From: Tyto alba
Lineage: Eukaryota; Chordata; Aves; Strigiformes; Tytonidae
Reading direction: 5' to 3'
Assembly: GCF_018691265.1 (NCBI RefSeq)
Contig: NW_024881322.1
Span: forward strand, 9,165,989-9,229,988
DNA length: 64,000 nt
The notes beneath the pieces were generated by a model. That model searched no databases. It was given only the letters and a program-made list of their open reading frames with translations, and was not told where the DNA came from. Numbering within the stretch: the first letter of the stretch is position 1; each line of letters opens with the position of its first letter. Shown here one piece after another: positions 49,690 through 60,850 of this stretch. The translations under genes were made by a program, and so were the position numbers.

Positions 49690-49985
49690 TTCTGGACTGG
49701 TGGTGGTCCCGGCCTGTGGTCACGGCACGGCGGGACGGCAGCAGGGAGCCCGAGGCCGAGCCGTGCACGGCTGTGGGCCGCGCACACTCGTCGTCCAGGA
49801 GTCACACGTGCCAAGGGCACGTGTTCCTCCAAAACATGAAGGTGATGAGCATGCCCAGTGGCACCAAAAGGTGGCTGTTTTGGGGTCCCCCGGGCCATGA
49901 CGCGCCCAGGCAGAGCCAAGCAGGAGGGGAAGGGGAATACGGCTTGGGGAGAAGTCATCGATCCTGCTCACGGTAGGTCTGTCTC
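49690..49985. promoter_or_regulatory. CpG-rich segment with tandem E-boxes
   Basis: About 21 CpG dinucleotides occur in roughly 270 bases, the densest in the window and abrupt against AT-rich flanks. It contains a 14-bp palindrome AGCCGTGCACGGCT (49759-49772), two CACGTG E-boxes at 49805-49810 and 49818-49823 (7-base spacer) inside perfect 9-bp inverted arms, and CACGGTAGGT near 49969-49978, which reads as a fair plus-strand splice donor. A short promoter with a first non-coding exon is one reading; an isolated GC-rich enhancer is another. Open frames cross it on both strands without recognised domains. No TATA box is evident. Confidence 0.5.
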
Positions 49986-49989
49986 CCTC

Positions 49990-50595
49990 TGCGTAAAGGG
50001 GGAAAATTGAAGTTCATCATGGGTTGTCCCAGAGGCATGAAAGGCCTCGAGAAGTGCCACTGCTGTGCCACTGCCATGCCACGTTTTAGGCTGGACCTGA
50101 ACACCTGCAACAGCTCTGCACAGAACTTGCCTCTACGGACAAATTGAAAATATTACGGCAACTGCACAGGTGATGGAAGAGCCATAGCTGCTCATTTTGG
50201 GCAAAACCACAGAGAGAAAGGTGGGAGAGAGATGCACGGCTCCCTGGTGATAGCACTAGACAGAAGAAAACCCCCTCACTATTTATAAATGAGCAAGACT
50301 CTCCGGTGAAGGTCTTTGGGGCGACTTGTCTGGCAGCCCCTCAGCACCAAACCCGTGCTCTGCCTGAGCGGGCATTGCTCAAAAATAAAGGATACCCCAC
50401 AGCTTGGCATGGCGGTAATATCTGTGGGTGAAGCACCCTGTGCAGCGTGTGTCAGAGAAACACGCCCTTCAAAAATGCACATTTTTGTCTCCTTGTACAC
50501 AAAAGTCAGAATAAGCAACGCCTTTGCTGTCTGGCAGGTGGTGGGGGAGCAGGTATGTAGGGAAGAGCTCAGGACAAAGCACAGGAAAGAGGAGC
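49990..50595. other. Non-coding stretch, no gene seen
   Basis: Moderately GC-rich flank of the CpG segment. A period-11 repeat based on GTGCCACTGC covers 50054-50083 (2.8 copies). Opposed open frames of about 110 codons at 50279-50657 are unrecognised. Confidence 0.5.
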
Positions 50596-50599
50596 AGAG

Positions 50600-50830
50600 C
50601 GGCACAGCTCAGCTTTCCCCGCAGAAGGCCGATCTTTGTTTTTCAACTCACAAATAAGACAGGAAGCGATGCAGCCTGATCAAAGGGCAGTTTGAACCAC
50701 ATACAGCTTCCACTTAGAGCAGCCTGCGGCTGGCCAGCCCTTTCCAGGATCAGATCAATATTTGGCGCAGGCCACTACTGTTTGCTTTCAACTTGAGTCA
50801 TTAAGAAAGACCAAAGTTTTTCAGGTCATA
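50600..50830. promoter_or_regulatory. Possible conserved non-coding block with TCF-type site (weak)
   Basis: Repeat-free balanced sequence with GATCAAAG at 50678-50685 (TCF/LEF-type) and TTGAGTCATTAAG near 50794 (AP-1-like). The call is an impression of conserved-element texture only; short motifs like these occur by chance. Confidence 0.2.
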
Positions 50831-50834
50831 TAGA

Positions 50835-53800
50835 CAATTCCTCCCTGAAGGGAAAGTGAAAAACATGAGTATTTGCCAAATTGAGGGATATAAAAATGAC
50901 ATAACGTTGTAGTTGTTTTACAAGAAGCAACTTTTCTAAACATTACACATCCTTATTAGGAACAGCATTAACCCACTTAGAAACAGTACTCTACATCAAC
51001 ATTCAGGCAAATTTATTCTTGGTCAGCCTGTTATTATCTAGGACACTTCTTGAATCAATCAAACCCTTTTATAATGGAAATATTCCATAGCAAAAATTGT
51101 CATACCTTGTAAAAAGGGAAATCCATTTCACTGCTGGATATATCATGTCGATAAAAAAATCACTTATCACTGGACAAGAAGATAGATTTTTTTCTAAGTG
51201 GCTCAGATTTTGGGGGGAGGAGAAACAGAGGTTATGGTTAATGTTATAAAATTAGGACTGCTGTTTGCAACTTACCTTCTAAATGATGTATTATGTTATC
51301 CAATGAAGCAAATCTATTGTGGTTTTCATCAGTTTCTCTTTTAGTATTAGCAGCAGTAAGGATGAAACTGCATTTTTGTAAAGAAAAGACATAAAGAAAT
51401 GAAAAAAAATTATAGCTTGCACATTTTTTTCCCCTACTTTGTTTGCATTCCCATTTTTCCTCCAAAGGGCTGGTGATGGCCAAGGATGAAGGTTGTGCCT
51501 GGGGACAGGACAGCTTCCCCCCACCTTTACATCAGACAGACACACAGGGTGGTGATGTCTGAGATCTGAAAACCAGTTTCCTATGAGGACTTTTGGAGAC
51601 AGGGTAAGTCTTCTCTTGCAGCAGTGTGGCTGCTCAAAAGCGTGGAGATGGGAAGGCTGGAGGTGTGCGGCTGGTATGGTTACATGGAAACCCAGGCCCA
51701 GCTCTTGGACAACAACTGAAATGAATAAACCCAGAGTTACTCTCTTCAAAAAGACCTGAGATATCTGAAGGCATCAAACATGTGCACATAGGGCCGACTG
51801 ATGCAGAATTTAGGCACGGGCTGACCTGGGAAGGGCAGTCACTGTAATTCACCCTGCCTTAATTTTGTGCAGCACTGGTGAAGTAGACAAACACGTTTCA
51901 GGATAAATAACCCACTGGATCGATTTAGCCTCTCTTTCAGCAAAACAAGGCAGATTTTCCTGTGGGAGGTTTGAAGCCGCTGTGGAAGCATACAGAGCAT
52001 CTTGCCTGGGATTTGTCTGGCTTTTCCCAGCTCCTTTCACGATGAGGCTAAAGAGAAAAGGCTGTGCATATTCGGTTACCTCCACTGGTGGGGACTTGCT
52101 AGCACTGTGTGGCCTGATCTGTTTGCTCAACATCTCCCCGGTGCTCTTTGGGAGGAACAGGCTGACAGGTACAGGTGGATAAGAAGGGACCACAGGCAGT
52201 GGCAAGTGGGTGGTGGGGAAGCAGGCAGAGTCCCCAGCGGGAGGGGAGTGGGACTGAGGCATCGAACAACAGGTCCCAGTTCTCCCAACATCCCCCAGAT
52301 CAGATAATGAAGCCCCGCTTCAGTGCTGGGCACAAAGAGGACTTAAGGGACCCAGGCACAACCATGCAAAACCCCTCCTCCCTGGGGAGAGCACCTTCTC
52401 TGACAGTGCAGCTACAATGCATTTGCAAATAGGTCCGGGGACAGATCTCCCTTACATGATTTTGCCTGAGCAAGTATCAGTCCCACAACAAACTTACCAA
52501 ATAGCATCTTTTTAACCTAGCGCTCCGCTGCCTCTGGTGTTCCTTGGATGAAGCCTCATCCCTGCTTGCGTCCCAGCAGATCCCGTGTGTGCAGATCCAG
52601 GGGGGTTGCAGCACTCGTCCTGTTGCTGTGAGACTGTTCAGCTGGTTCAGTGCCTGCATCAGAGGCAGTCCCGTGTCTGACAGGCTGTCCCCCAGCCCCG
52701 GCTCTGCCTGGCCATCCCATGCACAGGGGTGGCTGGAGATGCCAGGTACATATGCTGTGGATAGCCGGGGAAACCCACGCAGCAACCCAGCAGCTCTAAT
52801 AGGAAAAAAAGCTCCGTACATCCAAATAAACACAAATAAGGCCAGACCAAGCCCTAAGCAATGCCAGATTTTTGCTGGGGGACTGTCTTGCTGGGAGCAC
52901 CACTGAGAGGAACATCCCTGAGTGATTTAGGAACGGGAAGGCTGCTGTGAAATTCAGAACCTGATCCTGCAACGTGCGGTGCTTTAAGACAGAGCCAGTG
53001 CTGAAAATGCTCCACACCTGAGAAAGCTTCTCCTTTCTTAGTCCCTAACCCCCTTGTGTGAGTGTCTCAGGGGTCACGCATGGCTGCTCTGGGGTGACCA
53101 GAGGCTGACTGGGAGAGCAGGAGACTTGTGCTCTGCCTCTGCACCTCCCAGCCACCAGTGTCCCACCTCTTTGGTGGGGGAGCAAAGCTGAGTGGTAAAA
53201 TTCTCACACAGGCCTTGCATGGTGATGCTAAAATGGCTTTTCACCTAGCTGGCAGAAGTTGCCCAAAGCCCCTTTCCAACACGGGTGGACATCTCTTGGG
53301 AAAAAAGCATGGCAGGGTAGTGCTGAGGGTCCTCCCTGGTTGGCAGAGGAGGACAAGAAGAGGGGTGAGTGCAGACCTGGCATTTTACATCTCCTGATAT
53401 GAAGTTAAAGGATGAGCAGGGTGAATGGGAAATACTATAAAAATGTAATGTCAACTCCATAGGAATAATCTGACATCATAAAATTATTTGTTCTCATCAA
53501 TTCCCCCATAAAATGCTGATAGTGCCTCTATGTTTTTACAACATACTGACATTCACAGATATGCTCGTGCAATGGAAGCTTCATCAAAACTTCTTTACTG
53601 TCCCTTTTTTAAACTTTGTGTAGCCCCATAACTTGAGACTTAATTCAAATGAAGCTTGTGACATACCGAGTATTATGAAGAAGACCTTTCTACACAGCGA
53701 GATATTTTAAATTCAGTTCCTCCACGGTTAGAGGAAAAGCAAGAAATTCTGCAGAGCATCCTCTCAGTTCTTTGTTCTCCCTAGCACTTTTAATTTCAAT

Positions 53801-54150
53801 TCAATTGTTTGGTTAAAGAAGCAGTTTGTGAAAACAAAGCAAAACAAAACACACACGCACACATGCACATTCACCCAGAAAAATGATAGCAGAAAACAGA
53901 CTTCTGCCATATAGGATACAGAATCCAATCCTGCCATCCTTTTTTCCAGCAAAACTCTCCCTGGAGCTGAAAGGAGGACAGGATTGGCCCCCAGTCATGG
54001 CACATCAATCCACCATAATTTTACTACCTGCTGGATCTCCCCATTCACTTCAGGACCTCAGTTCTTTGGTGGTCTTCTGTTTTGACATCTGCTTACCTTT
54101 ATCTCTAATCAGTTTTGGTGATAGACATTTCCCCTGAGTGTGGAGACGCT
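50835..54150. other. Non-coding stretch, no gene seen
   Basis: AT-rich to 51450, then a GC-richer belt (51480-53400) with many overlapping open frames. The longest are 152 codons on the minus strand (51291-51749) and 137 codons on the minus strand (51849-52262). None has a recognised domain, a conserved-looking motif or matching splice sites, and every one is overlapped by frames of similar length on the other strand. A CA-rich run lies at 53840-53875. Confidence 0.5.
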
Positions 54151-54154
54151 GCCT

Positions 54155-57100
54155 GATAGATTTTTTTTTTTAAAACCAACTACTACTTAGTAGTCAGGAA
54201 ATTATCTTTGTTGCCTGCAAGGCTGAGAGACACTGTTCCTAAAATTCCCATGAAGACAGCTAAGTCTCAATCAACTTTATCTGATTTGCTATACTCTGCT
54301 TTTTATACTCGTAATGGCATAATGACCACAATACATTTTTCTTAGACCTGCAATTAGGCAGAATGCACAATATCCCTAGGCACCAAATGATCAGGGAATG
54401 CACTGTAAGTAATTGTTAAATAACGTGGTAATTTACTACGACTTGTATCAAGACTTGCACCGTCTGCCAGACTAAGGAACAGAATTTGGAGCGTGTTGCT
54501 TAAAGTGAGGAGGAACGTTTATAATGATTTGTTACTTGATGCAAAATTCTTCAGAAAAAAAGTATCACGCGTCACAGTGCAAGGTTTTACAGAAAGAGAA
54601 ATAGGTAAAATGGATTGCTTTGCTCTCAGTTGATACAAATGTTTACTAGAGTAGGCAGCAGCCCACATTTTCCTCTGATGGTTGAGCAAAAGATGGTGGC
54701 TTTCCAACAGATAGAAATGCCATAGCACTCCATAACAAGGCATGAGTTCTTGTTATTTAGCCATGGTACACTGAATTTCCAGCGAGACAACTATTGTATG
54801 TGACGGACAAAAGTAAAATAAAAAGTGGTCTCAACACCTTCCAAAACCTTAGAAACCATAATGTGAAGCAGAGTACTAGAAAGTATACTGTGAAGAAGTT
54901 ATTACGCACCGGCAGGATGTCTGAGAAAATCCCTGACAGACTCCTTGTTGTTGATTTTAATAAAGCAAAAAGAACCACACAGATATGAGGAACTGAGTCC
55001 TGGGTGATTTCTATTTGAACTTTCAATGGTAGTGGGATGGTAAGGAATGTCTGCATCTGGGCTTTTAAATGGTAGTCTTTCTTTTAAAAAATCAATTTTT
55101 TCTGGGTCTATCAAATGTAATTTTTATTGAATTTCCTTCTGCTGGTTTGTTTTTATTCCATTTCAGTGAAAACAAAGAGCACACACTTGCAAAAACACAT
55201 CTGAGTCCAGACGGTCAGTGCAGGAAATTCCTGCAGTTCTGGTGAAAACTAGGACTGGAGGGAGGAGGGGGGCACATACTCGGCGCCTCTGATGAAGGAC
55301 GAGCTATAGTACGAATCCAAGAGACACCTGGCCATTTTGGGTCTGCTACCATCCATGAGCACACAGACAGCTCAGACTGCCAGCCGGCAGGAGCTCAGGT
55401 GCAGTGACGTGGACTTTTACCCCATGGTTCAGGTGAACACAAAAGCGCTGTGTTGGGAAGGAGAAGACCCTAGCAAATGTACACTGGGAGTAACCTGAAG
55501 CTGGGGCTTTTGAGGCAGTGCCGGTGGAGGAATCCATAGGAAATCTGGAGTCCCCAGTTCCAGTGCCAGAACATAACTTGTTTTCTCTTGTTTCTAAAGC
55601 ATCATGCAAATCTAAAAGCTGTTTATAAATTCATATATCTATATTCACAACTGAAGCGAAGGATGATGCGGACCCATACAGCATCCCCAACGTAACTCAG
55701 ACTGCTCCTTTCCCCAGAACGAGTAACAACTCTATGCCTTGCTAATTACAGTCTAGAAGCTCATGTGATTAAAGTAAGTAAATACAGCAAAGCCAGGAAT
55801 GCAAAGTCTGTGCTAGACGTTCCTGTTTTGATGGCTTCCTCATCTCTGGGGCTTATCTGCAGTCTTACCCGAGCGGCTGGCAAGCACTGTCTCCAAAGTG
55901 CTGATGTCTCTGTGCAGTTGCGGATAGGGAAATAACATCAGATCTGCTCCCTGGGAAAAGGCTATGCAGAGCCCCAAATTGTGCGGCCAGTTTTCTTGTC
56001 ACTCCTTGCAAAGCGGTGATCTCATCCTTGCCGTCTCCAAATTTTCTATCTCCAGTGTAGGAGAGGGAGGCAGCAAGGGACAAGGGGAGAGGGAGAGGGA
56101 AGCTATGAAAAGAAAGATCCCATTGTTAGAGTGCTCTTATTTGTGTGAATGCTTGCCAAGACAACAAGATTGGGTCTGATGACATGAACTCGAGGGTCAG
56201 TGGGGAGCTGTGCAAAAATGCCTGAACTCCTTGTGTTCACAATCCTTAGGAAAAAAAGTAACTTCCAGATGTGAATGAGCCTTCTTTCAGCCATCCAGTC
56301 CCCTAAACCTACCAGATAATACGGCCTGAAGACGCCTTCACCCATTTGCATGGCTGAGCAATTGCAATATTTGCCTTGGAGGGAGAATGGCATCAAAATC
56401 CTAGATCCAACCACCAAAGCACTTCAGGTGTGTTGCTATTGGATTAAAGTTGAATTAAACTTCAAGAACATGGTTATAAAGGACAGGAAAAATCCAGGAT
56501 CCACCCGTAAGAAAAGGTTGGAAATGAACTGCAAAAGCCTAGGGCTGTGGTGTACATCTTGCATGAACTGCATGCAGAGATCCAGCCTCTCTCTCTGTCT
56601 GAAAGCCAAAATGAGGCTGAAAATACTCAGGTACTAACATCTGTTGCCAGAAATTCAGATTAAAATGTCAGGTATGAGCTCAGTGTCAGGCTTAAACAAC
56701 TCTCTTCTATACCATCATCATTTAGGAGGGAATTTATTCTGAGTTCAGGTCAGTTTATAGCCACTGAGGATGTGCCCACCCCCCCATCCATCCATCTGGG
56801 TCTCGTGGAAAGCAATCACAGCTATCAGGGCAACTTTGTGCTGATGGGGTTGATAGGATGCACTGACAGAGCAGATACGGCGCCTGCAAAAGCCAGCGTC
56901 ACAGGTTGCACCCAGAAAGGGAGAGCCAGCTCTTGTTCCAACTAATGCCTGCTAGATGTTAGATAGGGCTCAGAGGGGACTGCTGACACTTAGTTATTAA
57001 ATTTAAAACAACTCCAGAACTTGCAGTGCCTCAGAACCACTCACCTGTGCACAGCTGCCAGTGAGGGACATCTGCCTTGGTGTGACTACAGCTGATGGAG

Positions 57101-57660
57101 AATCCAGACCCCCAGAGAAGCCTCTCGAAACCTCACCCTAGCCTCAGAAAAATGATTCACCTCCTGCTTAGCACGGGCAGTACAGCTTCATTGCTGACAG
57201 CTGGTCCCAGGCCTCAGCCTTTGGCTGGAAAAGAAAAAAAAAAAGGTCTTCTTGCATAAGTTAGTAACTTATTTTTGTTTGTTTGTTCCTGGATTGTTGG
57301 GGTTTTTCCTGTGGTGAAGCATTTTTCTGCAAGCTGCTTCTGCAGCAGGTGCCCATGACTTTGCAGTGGACGAGCAGGTCTGGGTCCAAGCCCCTTCCTT
57401 TCTGCTCAGCCCAACACCACCTTGTTTCCTCGTCTCCTTCCTTTTCGAGGGTGTGATTGAATGAGTGCTTGTGAAGGCTGTAGGCACTTGCTAATTTGAG
57501 GTTTGTCTGGTAATAGTCCGGTGGATCTGCATTTCCAATGTCTGTGGAGCCAAACTGATGGTTAACTTGTACTCACAGTCTTCCCCTCCTCCTCTGCAAC
57601 TTTTTCCAGAGCTTATTTCTCACTGACATCCATCTCCCTGCATCCCCTCTCTCCAATTCC
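54155..57660. other. Non-coding stretch, no gene seen
   Basis: AT-rich to about 55150, balanced afterwards. Small GC pockets lie near 55270 and 55870-56050. No interspersed repeat or supported exon. Confidence 0.5.
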
Positions 57661-57705
57661 ACTCTCTCCCCTTACCACCCCCCCCCACCGATTTTTTTTT
57701 AAATC
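57660..57705. repeat. C9 run and T9 run with short inverted repeat
   Basis: CCACCCCCCCCCACCG is followed by ATTTTTTTTTAAATCG; CGATTT (57689-57694) and AAATCG (57700-57706) can pair. It is simple-sequence DNA. Confidence 0.7.
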
Positions 57706-57714
57706 GACCTGGTC

Positions 57715-58255
57715 TTTGTTGTACTAATTAGATTATCTCTGCCTGAGGGACCCAGAGAACAGCCCCAGTGGAGCACAGCCTGGAAAGACAGGACACATAA
57801 TCCCTGTTATCAAGGGGGCTGTCATTTGGCATGTAGATCAACTAATTCTTTCAATACCATGGGAGCAATTGTACATCTTAATATTGATTTTCCCTCCGAG
57901 ATATGATCTCCAACATTCCTACATCAGTCTCGCTTGTCCTGGCTCCATTTATTATAAGGCAATACAACGTGTGTATACACACCCTCCAGCTTTTTGAATT
58001 CACAAATGAGAAGGTGCTTCATGGGGAGGGTGAAAGAGCAAGCAAACACAGACGAGGCAAGTTAACGCAACAATTTCGGGGAGGAACAGAGAATAAACCA
58101 AACCAACTGCACTTTCACTTTGCATTACAAAGTAATTAGTTCAGAGCTGACTGACATCAAAGGCTGAAGGCCAGTCATGGGAAGGGGCATTAGCAATAAA
58201 TCATATGCTAAAAGCAATAATGCTTTGAGTCAAGCCATGTTGCTACCATTCAGCA
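57715..58255. promoter_or_regulatory. Candidate conserved non-coding block rich in homeodomain-type motifs
   Basis: About 540 bases without repeats, holding TAATTAGATTATC (57725-57737), CTGTCA (57819-57824), ACTTTG/CAAAGT inverted arms (58117-58133) followed by TAATTAG, and ATAAATCA (58196-58203), whose reverse complement TGATTTAT is the PBX-HOX composite type. AGCAATAA occurs twice (58192, 58213), framed by GCATTA (58187-58192) and TAATGC (58218-58223). One 78-codon open frame crosses part of it and is unrecognised. Enhancer function is inferred from motif density only. Confidence 0.35.
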
Positions 58256-58259
58256 ACCA

Positions 58260-60850
58260 GCCTGTTAAATAAGCTTCTGCTTGTTTCTCTTGTTCTTCCT
58301 TTCCACCCACCTCAGTATTAATTTCAAGAGATGCTATTCACATTTTGTGGTCCATACAAATCACCTACAGCTAATTGTAAAAAGGAGAAACACAACAATG
58401 GGCTGACCTTCATTTGAGATATCATAATGCTTTAAATGATAATCAACAAATCAACTTGCACAGGCACAGACCCCTTTATCATGATGCCCCTTTCAAGGAT
58501 AACCATGGGTAACTGGACTCTCAAGGAATGAATTTCTATCAGGTTAGGGGACTTTTACTGTAGGTGCAACAGAAAATTTCTTAGCTTCAGATGCTCGACA
58601 TTATCTTCCTAGAAATGTGTGTCACTAGACAGCCTATGTTCAGTTGCTTGCACGTAGCCTTTTTTGATACCAAATTACATTAATATTATGACTCTTAAAA
58701 AGCAGGTTTAGATGATATAATTCATTTTCTAAGCTCGGACAAACTTATATTAGAACCAAAGATGAAAGAAATATTTCCTAAGCGACGGAAGAGGGAAAAA
58801 TTCCTGCAGCTCCATCACCTAAGCAGCTCTCCTGACTTCCACCAGCTGAGAACTATGCAGCTTTAACAAGCAGCCCGTAGAACCTGATGTTGGCACCTGT
58901 TAATACCATCCACAGAGCTGAACACATTTTATTGCCAGACAGGAAACTTTATCCACATCACTGGGATCATGTCCTTCTCTTCCAAAAAGTGTCACAGGAT
59001 CTCCCACTTCCTCCTGGACAGTCACCAGAGCCAGAAAAAATAGGACCTAGGTCCAGTGTCTCAGCTGAAAGCAGCCCTCCAGCAGTGCGGAGCTTCCTGT
59101 AGAGCCTGTACAGCTCTGCCAGCATCAAAGACAAATACACGTTGTGGTTTGAGGACCACTCTTTTGTTTAAGGGCTTCCTCTGCCTCAGTAACTGCCTCT
59201 CCCCTCCCTACTAGCCTTTCCATTTATGCTTTCCAAGTACCTGACTTTTCCAGCTAAGTGTCAGCCTTTTTGTCCAGACTGCAAGGATCCACATATCTAA
59301 ATTATATTCAACATGTGACCAACACATGGACCTCTATAAAAAATTATATATGTATAAATTAAAAAAGAAATCACAGACGTTCATCCTTGTGTGAGGCAGA
59401 AGGGTGATAAATCAAGAAAACACTTTATGACCACCACTATGTTTCACAGATATCCACAAAAGGCAACTTCATAAAACTGCATAATGTCTTCAAAAATCAA
59501 TTCTGGGCTGGACTCTCAATGCGGAAAGAAAAATCTTGGCAAACGAGATTTAAAAGTACCCAACCTGCCTGACTCTTCTGGTCAGCAGTGTGGTGGGGAT
59601 ATGCTTTTGTCCTGAGACATGAGGTCTCCCTGTTTCTGTGCAGTGCATGGGAATATCAGCAACTCAACAGCACCCTGTAAAGCAAGAGCATAACAAACAC
59701 ACAGGGCAAAATAGAGGCTCAAACCCCAAAGGACTTTCAAAAACAGGGCCAGAGGCAGATGCAATATTCAGTGGAGAAGGAGACGTGAAGCATTTCTCCC
59801 AGGCCCTGACACAGACTACATGTGACTGGAGAAGAAACGGGGAGAGAAAGAGAGAAAGGTGAGGAAAAGTGAGAGTTTACGTTGTCCCTCCATAACATTA
59901 CCTCTGAGATCTCTGGGGTTGTTGGCTCTTTCTCCCATCCCAAGCCTCAGAAAATATCTACTGACTTAATTTCTTCCCATTGCCTAAGTGGAAGGGTGGC
60001 AAATACTTTATATCTCACAGCAATAACTCAATAACAGTATTGAATGAAAGGCATCATTTTCAGAAGGGATTTCAGGCAAACAACCACTTCGACCGAGGAG
60101 TGCGCTTAATCAGTGGCTTACATTTCACCCAGGAGGGGTGAGAAAAGGGAAGGTAATGGAAGAAGGACCCTCTTTGTCCTTTCTCAATGCATGGTCACAG
60201 CCCCATTCAGTACAGCCTCCAAAAAGAGGATGGAAATTTATAGTCATCACTGAGGGATCAAAGTGTGCAGGGGTCTCTGGGAGCCAGTCTGTTAGGAAAT
60301 GATAGATCTGCAAGCACTGGGACCACAGAGAGCTGGTTTCCTATGGTTTTCCATCTTGTAGTTGTGTTTTTTGACGTGTAATAAACTGAAAATTTTGACT
60401 GAAATTGTTCCCAGTGTTGGGGGAGGTGTTCACCTTTGAACTCTCTGGTGTCTACGAAGGGTTGAGTTCACCATTTCCCTCAGCTGGGGCACGAATAAGT
60501 TGTCTATCCTCTAATCAGATATTTACTGCCATGAAATCTGTAAGGATTAAACATCTCCGAACTGTTTATTCCCTGCTGTCTGGTGACTTCAAATATTGAG
60601 GCAGAGGTAGCCATAGACACACCATACATGAGGCTTCATGTACCACTTATACTTTGGGATTTGGGCTTAAAATGTATCTTGCATAAGGAGGCACAACAGC
60701 AGCTGAGAGAGATTTTCAGGTTTCTTCCAGTTTGTTATATTTTGGAAACTCACCCCATGCAGATATTTAGGGTTATTTTTACACAAAGTAAAACCAATGC
60801 CCAAAATCTCAGTGAAACTCCAGAATCGTGACTGCAGAAAGACTTTTAAG
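58260..60850. other. Non-coding stretch, no gene seen
   Basis: Unique AT-leaning sequence without repeats of note and with only short open frames. Confidence 0.55.

Noticed and set aside
51291..51749. 152-codon minus-strand frame
   Set aside because: No recognised domain, a low-complexity hydrophobic end, and similar-length frames in other registers nearby. Nothing distinguishes it from chance in a 64-kb window.
51849..52262. 137-codon minus-strand frame in a GC-rich belt
   Set aside because: GC-rich DNA has few stop codons; the frame is proline-rich without motif, and opposite-strand frames are of comparable length.
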